In this document: positions 1 through 12,304 of the stretch, piece after piece
How the letters are laid out: each line of letters starts with the position of its first letter
Numbering within the stretch: position 1 is the stretch's first letter
Notes under the pieces: generated by a model
What the model saw: the letters and a program-made list of their open reading frames with translations, nothing else
Told to the model about the DNA's origin: nothing
The model's database searches: none
Position numbers and translations under genes: made by a program
NCBI GenBank assembly: GCA_036346355.1
Contig: CM070571.1
Span: 48,814,293 to 48,878,292, forward strand
DNA: 64,000 nucleotides
Direction: 5' to 3'
Source of the DNA: Rhipidocladum racemiflorum
Lineage: Eukaryota; Streptophyta; Magnoliopsida; Poales; Poaceae

Positions 1-1100
1 GATTCGTTTGTTGGGCAAAGGTGGTGTGACACCGGGAGTGCCCTCTACGTCCCACAAATCCGTCGCCCGCGGTTGAGGCAAGTGTGTTGTAATGTATAGC
101 GGATTGTAGGTTGTTTGTTGATATTGGGTGAAAGATTGAACACTTGCTATGCTCACTTGCCATGCTTGCTGTTTTCCAATGAAATATTGAGTATGATTAT
201 CATGGTTCGATGCCATGTGTTTATATTTGTCATGATGAGTTGCCATATGTTTATGTACATGTGAATATGATAATTGGCATAGTTGCATGCATGACATGTT
301 ACATGGCCCGGGCGGTGAGAAAGTCATTAACTAATCCGGGAAGGTCGGTGAGAAAGTTATGACTAATCCGGAGAGCCATTAGAGTAAGTCCTACATCGTG
401 ATTCCATCTACCGTGGGTTGTGGAAGCGAGGAGTAGGCACCCTCCATCTTCGGGATGGAAGGGGGGAGAGGGTGCACTGCACACCGACGGGTGTGTACTC
501 AACCATACCGGTATGAGTTTCCATGGAGATATGAGCATAACATAGCATTGCATTGCATTGCAATACATTTTTTTTAATGATGATGATGTTGTTATGTGCT
601 CAAGTATGAGATGTTATATGTGATGTGAGGTATTATTGTCTTGTAAATGATCTTGTTGTCCATTACAATATGCTTGCTGAGTTTTCGAACTCACGCTTGT
701 GTTTTATGTTGTTTTTAGGTACTTTGAGATCAGCATGCGGGAAAAAGGGATCTAGCTACACTTCTACACGTAGCTCCACCATCATAGTCCATAATTAACC
801 ACTTGGAGACATGATATTAAGAGTTGTGCCCTAAACTTAATGTATGGTTTAATCTAGCATGCTTGTGAATCCTTATTTGCTTCGTTATAGTTTATGAAGT
901 GGTTAAGCGTGGTATTATTGGCGTAACTTGATGTTATGTCCATTTATGTTGTTGTTTTAGATGTCGTGTGCTATGATATATATCTTGCCATGATATTGAG
1001 ATTGTGTTAATTCATGAAAAAACAAAGGAGATGCTGCCGAAATATCGGTTTTTAGCATATGAACCTTTGCTGGAATTTATGTTTAATTGTGGTACTTAGA
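1..1100 (+). repeat. LTR-A fragment, plus sense, truncated at its 3' end
   Basis: This stretch is the reverse complement of the first ~1.1 kb of the LTR that begins at 1101, with clear matches at its GTGACACCGGGAGTGCC block, its GGATGGAAGGGGGGAGAGGG block and its terminal GCCGAAATATCGG block. In LTR-A sense it reads towards the 3' end but stops at 1100, about 70 bp short of the expected GGGGTGTTACA terminus. It runs off the left edge of the window. No gene is seen. Confidence 0.85.
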
Positions 1101-3394
1101 TGTACCCCGGCATTTAATATGCCCGAATGCTACCAAACATAGACTAAGCAACCTCTAAATACCTCAATTACAAGTTAATTACAGCAAAGGAATAAATGCT
1201 AATACTGAACATTTTGACAGTATCTCCTTTGTTTTTCCATGAATCGGAGCAGCAACAAAGTATCACAAGTTATATCATAATGGAAAGCATCTAAAACAGC
1301 AATAACATGTGACATAGCAACAATATAAGTCCAGGATAAAGCATTCAACCAACTCATGAGCTAAACGAATCAAATAGTAAGACCGAGCACACAGTTAAGC
1401 AATTCTCCAAGTTTCATGGCAATACTTTCATTATCATGACTCCAAATGATATCACAGTGTAATTTGTGTGGAGCTACGTGTAGAAGTGTAGCTAAACCCT
1501 TTTTCCCGCATGCCGGTTTCATGGTACCTTAGAAAAACAACATAAGCACAAGCGTGAGTTCATCACTCAGCAACTATATTGCAATGGAACAAGAAAACAC
1601 ATTCCAATACCTTCATCACTACTTTTCACATACAACATCATACACATCTCATAATCATAGTGTAAGCATATCATTGACATCATCATAGATCATCCTCATA
1701 TAATGCAATGCAATGTATTGCAATGCGATGCACATATCTCCTGGAAACTCATACCGGTATGGTTGAGTACACACCCGTCGGTGTGCACCCTCTCCCCCCT
1801 TCCATCCCGAAGATGGAGGGTGCCTACTTCTCGCTTCCGTTCACCGCGGTGAATGGAATAATGATGTAGGACTTACTCATTGGTTCTCCGGATTAGTCAT
1901 AACTTTCTCACCGACCTTCCCGGACTAGTTATGACTTTCTCACCGCCCGGGCCATGTAATCATGCCATGTATGCAGTTATGCCAACATCATAATTAACTC
2001 GTACATTAACACATGGCATCATAACATGATAAACATACTCATCATATCATTGGAAATCATTAAAGCATGGCAAGTGATCATCTCATATAAACAATCTCAT
2101 CTAGTCTCAACTAGCAGCCTACAAACAGCTATCCATTACAATACACTTGCCTCCACCATGGGCGACGGATTGGCGAGCAGTAGAAGGCACTCCCGGTGTC
2201 ACACCACCTGCACATAGGTACCACACACTCACAATCATGCCCACAAAACAGTACGCAAACCCTCATCTACTCCGACATTGCCAACTACTCGCAATAACCA
2301 AAAACAGAGGTTCTGTCCCATCGGGACAGCAGCCTTCCAAAAGGCATAACTTGAGTTCTGGGACTCCGAATCAATTAAACGAGTACATCCTCGCGTAGCT
2401 TATGAAATTTCCCAACTTTTTCTTGGTATAGGGAAAGACTGATTCGGACTCTAAAGTTGTTTAATCTATAAAATACCGTGATCTGTTCCAATCACGTCAC
2501 AGATTTTAACACGCTCGGTAAAACAGCCATAACTTTCAAACGACTGATCGGAATTTAACATTCTTTATGTCCACCGAAATATAATGAAATTATCTACAAC
2601 CTCTTCAACATCCGTACAACTGAACCCTAGGTCGACTGCTCATGCTGTCCCAAAACAAAAACGTGGCAACATCTAGATCTAATCCAATCTACTCAATTCC
2701 AGCACCACCAATTGATCTAAAAACTTGATAAACACCCTTAGAACAGTACCTAGCCCAACCCCAAGGATTCCCATGGCCATACCTTTGCCCAACACACGAA
2801 AACTAAATGGATCTCCACCCGATTCGCTCCTCGCTCCTCGCTCCTCGCTTCCAATGGATGGATCCTCAAGGTGCAGGGGTGGGGAGGCTACCCTAGGGCA
2901 GCAAGGGGGTGGAGGAGAGGTGGTGGAGAGGTGGGGAGCAATGGGGGAGGTGGAGGCGCAAGCAAGGGAGAGGGGGAGGTGGGGGTGGCGGCTAGGGCAT
3001 GGAGGGAGAGGTGGGGGAGCCCAAGAGGGGGGTTTGGGCGCAAGGAGGGCAGGGGGGCCTTTTACCAGCCCACACAAGACTCCTAGTCCTAAATGGACTC
3101 ATACTCCATCCCACCAAAGCCCACAACCCTCTCTTTTAGGCCCAAACTCCCCCGGGAAGGCCCAAAACACCGGAAACGGCCCGGAAACGCTATTAACCTC
3201 CATACCCTATGATTTTAACCTTAATTCCACATCTCATAATGTTTTTGACCTCATCATGCACCATTTATAAGGTTACGACACTCCGTGGTGACACATCACT
3301 TCATAAGGCCCAAAAACGCGAGTAAACCTCAAGCCAAAAGGTTTTTTTTTCTAATTTCACATTTTATAATGTCACATCATACCGTAGTGTCACA
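1101..3394 (-). repeat. 3' LTR of element A
   Basis: Starts on the plus strand as TGTACCCCGGCATTT, having lost three bases of the usual TGTAACACCCC end, and finishes with GTAGTGTCACA. It aligns end to end with 7512-9858. It lacks a ~28-bp segment present in the other copy near 9047-9075 and has three rather than two copies of the short repeat TCGCTCC near 2825. It carries a long G-rich plus-strand tract at 2870-3060. Confidence 0.85.
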
Positions 3395-3407
3395 TTCTTC
3401 CCCCCTT
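3395..3407 (-). promoter_or_regulatory. Polypurine tract of element A
   Basis: The plus strand reads TTCTTCCCCCCTT directly after the CACA end of the LTR. On the minus strand this is AAGGGGGGAAGAA immediately upstream of the 3' LTR, where the plus-strand primer of reverse transcription is expected. This sets the orientation of element A as minus. Confidence 0.8.
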
Positions 3408-6400
3408 CAACAAGATTAGACCTCGAATTCGAAGGACGCCAAAATCAACAACAAAGTCCACAAGGGACAAAAAGGCTTCTCTGCAGCACAAAACATTCGC
3501 ACAACGACTAAAACCAGAACAAACGACAAACGAGTTCCCAAAACCAACACTTAGCGAAAAAGTGTTGATCTAGCTCAACTAAGGGCAACCGCTCACAGAT
3601 CGACCTTCACTTCAATTCCCAAACAGAATCTGTGTTTCAACCACAAAGGGCTCCATCAACCCAAAACGCTCGAATCCTCACGACAAACACTTCACACTTC
3701 TATCACAACCAACCTGACTACCACACTCCATTAAACTCAACATGACATAATCAAAGCAAGTCACAATTCCTTTAACGACCTCTCTGCATTCCCGAAAATT
3801 TCCATCGAGGGGAATAACTCATTAAGGCACACTTGCCCTTCCGATACATGATCATACTAACATTTCATTCCATCCTCTCCCAGGCAAGACTCAAATCCAA
3901 AAACAACTAGTGACGACAATTGCTCATGGCAGGACAAATATCACCGAACTACCGTCAACTTCACTTCCACCCATCGCTACTCTTAGTAAAGGTTAAACCC
4001 ATACATCATCAACCTCCATCACAAACCACCCTTATACCACTAAGGTTCGACACCTAGCCCCAAGCTAGGATCGTAAAACCTTACCAAACCACAACTGGTT
4101 CCTTTCTTAAGAGGGTCTCGCCCTCACACAAAAACACTTAGCTATCAAGCCCAAGTGTACACACGACAACTCAAACCCAAAGCGTTAACAACCATTTTGG
4201 AAAGAATTCGGCAACGTCCAAGCTAAATCACAAAGGAAGCATAAATCCCCTACACCACAACCAAAATACCATAATTTCTTCATTCTTTCTTTTCATACTA
4301 GAAAGAAATGGACATCTCGATTCATGACATGCATGCACACTTTTCAAGAGCACTCCGGATTAGTCATATATCCTTATATGACTTTCTCACCGACCTGGCT
4401 CGTCGACTCCTTTATGATTAATTATGCATAAGCAATGTCTCATCTTCCTTTTTCACCCTTCATTCATCATGTAACAATGGTACCGAATAGTCATTCACCA
4501 AATGACTTCTTCCTCGGTATCAAATGATGGAAACACAATTAACATCGAAGGTTGCGGAAATTCATATAGACTATGACGGCAGCATAGTTGACAGTAAAAC
4601 ACCACGTCGTAAAACAACCCACATCAATTGAAAACTGAACTTGGAAAACATTGCATTTCATCCAAATTCAACATTTTGGAAGAGAACATCAAAATTTCAA
4701 ATCGAGCATCTGCTCCCACAACCATCACAAACTTCCTCAAGAAGAGGGAAACTCATTCCCAAAAGGGGAACACCTCACTAACAAAATCACTTTGTAAAAC
4801 ATTCATAAAATCCACCTTTTTGAAGCACTCGCAAACATCACACACATTTTCAAAACAACTCCAACTCTAGCCAAAAAGAGTTACAAATTAAATCTCAGGA
4901 GTTTCCGACACAACCCACTATGTCCATCTGTTTCCTTTAAAATTTATTCCAAAGATAATTCAGTGTGGACGCGAAGGAGCGCGATCCACTCAAAAACTTT
5001 TGGATGTAAACTCAACTGACAACACGAACTAAACAAATTCGCCAAAACCAAAGGTCGACACCAAACACTACGAGTTTTGGGGAAACTCTGAAACTCAACA
5101 TAAGGAACACCTCCACCGAAAACATTCAACCGAGATGGCAAACAACCAAACCAGTCCAGAAGGTTTTAAACACAAGCTCAGCATGAAACCCGATTCTTAT
5201 CCTTTTAAACATTCAAATTACACTTTTTTACTCATCGAGAAACCCCTCAGGTTACAACAAGAGCTTCAAAACAAATTCTTTCTCTTATTATCTTCCCCAA
5301 TACTTATAAATAAAGTTTATGATGCTTACGAAAAGACATCCCACGAAAATTAAGTCAACAAAATCCCCACTGACCAACATAACAAATAACATCATATTCT
5401 AGATTTGAAACAAGTGCTCCAACGAAACTTTCAGCGTGACCAACCAATAAATTTCATACCACCTATATGTAAACGTCTTGACAATCGAAACTTATTCAGT
5501 TAACAAGCGACTTCAACATGTAAATATTATCTCCACAAGACAAGGTTCGTAAATATGATTCTACGACATACATTCATTAAGGATGAAATTGTACATCATG
5601 TTAATTATCCAAAGCTCACTCCATCGCAACATGTTAAAATTTTTCTCTATTTTAACCATGGTTTTCAACAAGTAATCTAAACAATTACCACCACTACTAG
5701 GTTATTAATAACAACCAACGAGCATAATCATCAAACAACAACATTACTTTTAGCTACCCTATAGATAGGTTACAACAAAATTGTCACTACACAACATACT
5801 CCAACTATTAAATTAAATTTGATAAGTTAGACCAGCACAAAGTTCTTGCAATATCATCAAACTACAAAAACCCATATCTTTCCAATTGGCCTCGACACTA
5901 GCATTTTAGGAACACGACTGCATACTTCCAACCATGCTAATATTTTGCAACAACATAAATAGCAACTCTAATCAACTTCCAAATTAAAGCCACTAGTCAA
6001 CCTGATTAAGTTTCTCTATTAACCCGTTAGATTAGAACATCTTTAAACAACCGGCAAGGTTTCTTTAACAGTATCATTAATTTACATCATCTTAATGTCC
6101 TAACTATGCATCAAGGTTTAAACTTTTAACATTAACGAGGATCATAAGCACTTTTAAAGCAAGGCAACAGATTCTAAGCATGTACATTAACCCATTCAAT
6201 CATTCTCGCTAAGAGTAAACTACAACACTAGTAGTCTATTTATTCTCAAGCTAGAGATATTAATCACATTGAATTGATTCAACTCAAAATTTAACTTAGC
6301 TACACATCAATCCATAAACCACATTGTTACCTACTACATAACATGCTAAACATCAATTCTTACTAGGAACAAACGATTTCAGTCAAAAGACTACTTACTT

Positions 6401-7497
6401 TGTTTGCAGCATTTTAGTTTTAAAACTCATCCCAAATTCATAAGGAAACTTGACTCTCAAAATTGCAATGAGACAAACCCAAACTTAGTCATGCAAAGGA
6501 ATTCTCCAAAACACTTTTAAATCTCAAAGACTCCCACAAGAGGGAACCAACCGATCAAATAAACCTTTGCAAATAAAACCTTAGCACCAAACCCCAATCT
6601 TTCACGAAACAAGAAGGGTTTTTCAAAGATGATTTCTTAAACCAGTAAAATAACGAAATCAAACACCATGTACTACTACAAAGCCACAGAACTTCAGCCC
6701 TGACAGCCAGGTCTGGTACAACTCCGCAATAACTCCTTTAACCTCAGAGAAAGATAAACACAGGAATAAATTGAATGCTTGTTCCCTATAAAGCAATCAA
6801 CAGGCATCAAAACTAGAAAGACGCCCAAAAGAAGCGCAACACTAGACTCCTCTTCTTCGTCTTCAACCAAGGAAGACAAAACCACACACCGCATACGGAA
6901 CGATCCGCGAAAACCCAACACTTTTCATTTGATTCAAATCGACTAAAGTCAAGAAAAGCAACGAATACCGACCGTCAGAACGGCAAAGAACATACGAAGG
7001 AACCCACCACTAACTCTTCTATTTGACTCCAGTCAACTACCCGATTTACGACACAAAGGGTAAGCACTTCTTCTCCTACAGGGGTTAATAGTTCTTCGGT
7101 GATGGCGCTAACCGGCCACACCGTCAAACCTCACCCTTACTATGAAATAAGAGAGGTGGCCGAAACCCTTCCGCTCCAGAACCCCACTTTATTCACCACA
7201 ACAGGAACAATTATCTCATAGACATAGCAAATTTGCATTATCAAATGAAGCATTCAACATCATAGCTTAAATACAATATTTAAGCGTAAAGAAACGATAC
7301 CCATACCGTTTCCTACTGTGCATCCATGTGTGTCAAATTTTAGATTAGTTATACCACTTTTGCAAGTTTTAATGTTGCTATCCTATAACAAAATTTTAGT
7401 TAAGACCTAAGCCATGTTTCTAAGTTATTCCACATCAAATTTTAGTTGTACCCTATAGCATGATACTAAAAATATACATTCCAAGGACCTACAGCAG
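3408..7497 (-). other. Internal region of element A, no recognisable coding
   Basis: AT-rich sequence of about 4.1 kb. The longest open frames are under 90 codons on either strand and match no retrotransposon protein I know. The frames are not kept in the related copy at 9957-12290, so I do not call a gene. The part nearest the primer-binding site (about 6950-7150, holding GGCGCTAACCGGCCACACCGT) is strongly conserved between the two copies and may be the RNA leader, with packaging or dimerisation signals. A short echo of LTR-A (TCCGGATTAGTCAT and GACTTTCTCACCGACCT) occurs at about 4355-4402. Confidence 0.7.
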
Positions 7498-7509
7498 GCT
7501 CTGATACCA
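7498..7509 (-). promoter_or_regulatory. Primer-binding site of element A (initiator tRNA-Met)
   Basis: The plus strand reads GCTCTGATACCA, which on the minus strand is TGGTATCAGAGC, the classic complement of the 3' end of plant initiator tRNA-Met. It lies two bases inside the LTR end at 7512. This fixes 7512-9858 as the 5' LTR. Confidence 0.9.
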
Positions 7510-7511
7510 AC

Positions 7512-9858
7512 TGTAACACCCCAGCATTTAATATGCCCGAATGCTACCAAACATAGACTAAGCAACCTCTAAATACCTCAATTACAAGTAAATTACAGCA
7601 AAGGAATAAATGCTAATACTGAAAATTTCGCCAGCATCTCCTTTGTTTTTCCATGAATCGGAGCAACAACAAAGTATCACAAGTTACATCATAATGGAAA
7701 GCATCTAAAACAGCAATAACATGTGACATAGCAACAATATAAGTTCAGGATAAAGCATTCAACCACCTCATGAGCTAAACGAATCAAATAGTAAGACCGA
7801 GCACACAGTTAAGCAATTCTCCAAGTTTCATGGCAATACTTTCATTATCATGACTTCAAATGATATCATAGTGTAATTTGTGTGGAGCTACGTGTAGAAG
7901 TGTAGCTAAACCCTTTTTCCCGCATGCCGGTTTCATGGTACATAAGAAAAACAACATAAGCAAGAGCGTGAGTTCATCACTCAGCAAGTATATTGCAATG
8001 GAACAAGAAAACACATTCCAATACCTTCATCACCACTTTTCACATACAACATCATACACATCTCATAATCATAGTGTAAGCATATCATTGACATCATCAT
8101 AGATCATCCTCATATAACATCGTCATATAATGCAATGCAATGTAATGCAACGCGATGCACATATCTCCTGGAAACTCATACCGGTATGGTTGAGTACACA
8201 CCCGTCGGTGTGCACCCTCTCCCCCCTTCCATCCCGAAGATGGAGGGTGCCTACTCCTCGCTTCCGTTCACCGCGGTGAATGGAATCACGATGTAGGACT
8301 TACTCATTGGCTCTCCGGATTAGTCATAACTTTCTCACCGACCTTCCCGGACTAGTTATGACTTTCTCACCGCCCGGGCCATGTAATCATGCCATGTATG
8401 CAATTATGCCAACATCATAATTAACTCGTACATTAACACATGGCATCATAACATGATAAACATACTCATCATATCATTGGAAATCATTAAAGCATGGCAA
8501 GTGATCATCTCATAAAAACAATCTCATCTAGTCTCAACTAGCAACCTACAAACAGCTATCCATTACAATACACTTGCCTCAACCACGGGCGACGGATTGG
8601 TGAGAAGTAGAAGGCACTCCCGGTGTGACACCACCAGCACATAGGTACCACATACTCACAATCATTCCCACAAAACAGTATGCAAACCCTCATCTACTCC
8701 GACATTGCCAACTACTCGCAATAACCAAAAACAGAGGTTCTGTCCCGTCGGGATAGCAGCCTTCCAAAAGGCATAACTTGAGTTCTGGGACTCCGAATCA
8801 ATTAAACGAGTACATGCTCGCGTAGCTTATGAAATTTTCCAACTTTCTCTAGGTATAGGGAAAGACTGATTCGGACTCTAAAGTTGTTTAATCTACAAAA
8901 TACCGTGATCTGTTCCAATCACGTCACAGATTTTAACACGCTCGGTAAAACAGCCATAACTTTCAAACGGCTAATCGGAATTTAACGTTCTTTATGTCCA
9001 CTGAAAGATAATGAAATTATCTACAACTTCTTCAATATCCGTACGACCAGATTCCGAATCTAAATTGGCGAAAAACTGAACCCTAGGTCGACTGCTCATG
9101 CTGTCCCAAAACAGAAACGTGGCAACATCTAGATCTAATCCAATCTACTCAATTCCAGCACCACCAATTGATCTAAAAACTTGATAAACACCCTTAGAAC
9201 AGTACCTAGCCCAACCCCAAGGATTCCCATGGCCATACCTTTGCCCAACGCACGAAAACTGAATGGATCTCCACCCGATTCGCTCCTCGCTCCTCGCTTC
9301 CAATGGATGGATCCTCGAGGTGCAGGGGTGGGGAGGCTACCCTAGGGAAGCAAGGGGGTGGAGGAGAGGTGGTGGAGAGGTGGGGAGCAATGGGGAGCAA
9401 TGGGGGAGGTCGAGGCGCAAGCAAGGGAGAGGGGGAGGTGGGGGTGGCGGCTAGGGCATGGAGGGAGAGGTGGGGGAGCCCAAGAGGGGGGGTGTGGGCG
9501 CAAGGAGGGCAGGGGGGCCTTTTACCAGCCCACACAAGACTCCTAGTCCTAAATGGACTCATACTCCATCCCACCAAAGCCCACAACCCTCTCTTTTAGG
9601 CCCAAACTCCCCCGGGAAGGCCCAAAACCCCGGAAACGGCCCGGAAACGCTATTAACCTCCATACCCTATGGTTTTAACCTTAATTCCACATCTCATTAT
9701 GTTTTTGACCTCATCATGCACCATTTATAAGGTTACGACACTCCGTGGTGACAAATCACTTCATAAGGCCCAAAAACGCGAGTAAACCTCAAGCCGAAAG
9801 GTTTTTTTTTTTTTCTAATTTCACATTTTATAATGTCACACCATACCGTAGTGTCACA
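7512..9858 (-). repeat. 5' LTR of element A
   Basis: Plus strand TGTAACACCCCAGC at the left end and GTAGTGTCACA at the right end. It is 2,347 bp long and highly similar to 1101-3394. It should contain the promoter of element A reading leftwards; a TATAAAATG-like run is visible in sense close to the 5' end (near 9828-9838). The G-rich plus-strand tract is at 9325-9515. Confidence 0.88.
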
Positions 9859-9956
9859 TTGACGTCAGCATGACGTCAGTATGGATTTTGATTTTCCACC
9901 GAATTATTTTTCTATTGAAAAATCGATTTATTGCGTCAGCCGGTCCATGGACGTGG
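9859..9956 (-). repeat. 98-bp remnant of LTR-B2
   Basis: Matches 62457-62555 nearly base for base, including the double GACGTCAGCATGACGTCAG and the GTCAGCCGGTCCATGGAC block. It separates the two element-A copies and shows that both were inserted into, or recombined within, an older minus-strand LTR-B2 that continues at 13977. Confidence 0.85.
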
Positions 9957-12290
9957 TTTTAGGGAAACTCTGAAACACAACATAAGGAATACTTTGACCA
10001 AAAGCATTCAACCAAGATAGCAAACAACCAAACCAGTCCAGAAGGTTTTAAACACCAGCTTAGCATAAATACAATCATCTCTAGTGTTCCACTACGCTTT
10101 CCATTAAAGACTTCAAAATTCACTACTTACTCATTGAGGAAGTCCAACCGGATTTAACAAAATTTACATAACAATTTCTTTCTCTAGTTACCATTCCCAG
10201 CACTTATAAATAAAGTTTACGATGCTTATCAAAAAAAACATCCAACCAATACTACTTCATCCTGTTCCCCAAAGACAAACACATCATACAACATCCTATT
10301 CTCATTCTAAAACATAATACTTCAACAAATACTTTAGCATGATCAACCTATCAATTTTATACCATCCATAAGTCAACATCTTGACAATTGGAACCTATTC
10401 AATCAATAAATGATTTCAACAAGTAAATATTATCTCCACAAGGCAAAGCTCGTAACTATGATTCTAAGACATACATTCATTAAGGATAAAATTCTACATC
10501 ATATTAATTATCCATGGTCCACTCCATCACAACATGTTACAGTAACCTCCATTTTTAACAAGGATTTTCAACCATTAATCTAAGCAATTACCACCAATAC
10601 TAAGCCATCAATATCAACAAACGGCGTAATCATCAACCAACAACATTACGTTTAGCTACCCTATACATAGGTTATAACAAAATTACCACCACACAACATA
10701 CTCCAACTATTGAGAATAGATTGAATACTAGCATTAACACTGCCCTTAACAACATCATTAACAATAAGTCTTATGTCTTCTCAATTGATATCAATACTAG
10801 CATTGTAGAGACACAACTGCATACATCCAAATATACTAGTAGTTTGCAACAACAAAAAATAGCAACTCTAATCAACTTCCAAGTTAAAGCCACTAGCCAA
10901 CACGATTAAATTTCTCTATTAACCCGTTAGATTAGAACATCTTTAAACAACCAGCAAAGTTTCTTTAACAATAACAGCAGTCTACATCATCTTAATGTTC
11001 TAACTATGCATCAGGGTTTAAAACTTTAAACATAATCGGGGGTCATAAGCACTTTTAAAGCAAAGCAACAGATTCTAAACATGTACATTAACACCTTTAA
11101 TCATTCTTGCTATAGAGTAATCTACAACACTAGAAGTTCATTTAATCTTAAGCTAAAGATAACAATTACATTTAATTGATTCAACTCGCAATTTAACTAA
11201 GGAGCACATCATTTCCATAAACCACATTGTTACATATTACATAACATGCTAAACAACAATTTTCACTTTTGACAAGTAATTTCAGTCAAACGAATATTTA
11301 CTTTATTTGCAGCATTATTCTTTTAATACTCAATCAAAGCTCACAAAGAAGCTTGACTCTCAAAGTTGCAATGAGACATGACTCCAAAGCACATTTAAAT
11401 CTTAAATACTCCCACAGGAGGGAACCAAGCGACCAAGTAAACATTTACGGACAAAGGCACAAAACATAAATCGACACAACCTACCCTTTTTTTTGCAAAC
11501 GCTTCAATAACTTCTTTTAAACTCAGAGTAAGACACACAAGAATCAAAACTATACTTTTCTTTGCAAGGCAACCAACAGAACCGGTGTCAAAGCAAAAAG
11601 GCGACCAAAAGACGCGCAACACAAAACTCTTCTTCTTTGTCTTCACCTAAAGAAGACAAAACCAAGAAACACCGAAGGGACACTCCGCAAAAATCCAATT
11701 CCAAACACTTTTGTTTTGACTTCAATCAACCAGAGCCAAGAAAACCAACCGAAACCGACCGTCAGAACGATAAAGAACATCCGAAGGAATCTACCACCAA
11801 TCTCTTCTATTTGACTCCAGTCAACTACCCGATCTACGACAGAAAGGGTAAGCACTCCTCCTACAGGGGTTAATAATTCTTCGGTGATGGCGCTAACCGG
11901 CCACACCGTCAAACCACACCCTTACTATGAACAAAAAGAAGTGATCGAAACCCTTCGGCACCACAACCCCACTTTATCACAATACCAAGAACAATACAAT
12001 CAAATCTCCCAATAACATGGCAACATACATTACCAACTTTAGCATTCAACATCAAAGCTTAAATACAACATTTAAGCGTAAGCAACGATACCCATACCCT
12101 TTTCCTACTGTGCATCCATGTGTGTCAAATTTTAGATTAGTTATACCACTTTTGCAAGTTTTAACGTTGCTATCCAATGACAAAATTTTAGTTAAAACCT
12201 AAGCCATGTTTCTAAGTTATTCCACATCACATTTTAGTTGTACCCTGTAGCATGACACTAAAAAAAACACATTCCAGGGACCTACAGCCC

Positions 12291-12302
12291 GCTCTGATAC
12301 CA
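12291..12302 (-). promoter_or_regulatory. Primer-binding site of the second element A
   Basis: Plus strand GCTCTGATACCA, the complement of the initiator tRNA-Met primer site, two bases from the LTR edge at 12305. Same spacing as in the first copy. Confidence 0.88.
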
Positions 12303-12304
12303 AC

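Larger units (their letters stand above)
1101..9858 (-). mobile_element. Complete non-autonomous LTR retrotransposon (element A, LARD-like)
   Basis: Two similar LTRs in the same orientation (1101-3394 and 7512-9858) enclose about 4.1 kb. On the minus strand the order is LTR, primer-binding site complementary to initiator tRNA-Met next to the 7512 LTR, internal region, polypurine tract next to the 3394 end, LTR. This is the layout of an LTR retrotransposon read right to left. No gag, protease, reverse transcriptase, RNase H or integrase motif is visible in any frame of the internal part, so it fits a large retrotransposon derivative mobilised in trans. The flanks (TTAGA before 1101, TTGAC after 9858) do not form a convincing target duplication. 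Confidence 0.8.

Noticed and set aside
2679..3270. Open frames of 130-180 codons in the G/C-rich part of LTR-A, recurring near 9206, 13410, 40607 and 54243
   Set aside because: They are open on both strands because of strong base bias, rich in Pro, Gly or Arg, and neither their ends nor their frames are stable among LTR copies. Explained by repeat composition.
4628..4870. 80-codon plus-strand frame inside element A
   Set aside because: Antisense to the element, lysine/threonine-rich, no relation to known proteins and not covered by the second copy.
1096..9863. Target duplication for the complete element A
   Set aside because: TTAGA on the left and TTGAC on the right do not match; the left terminus is also damaged and lies against an inverted LTR fragment.
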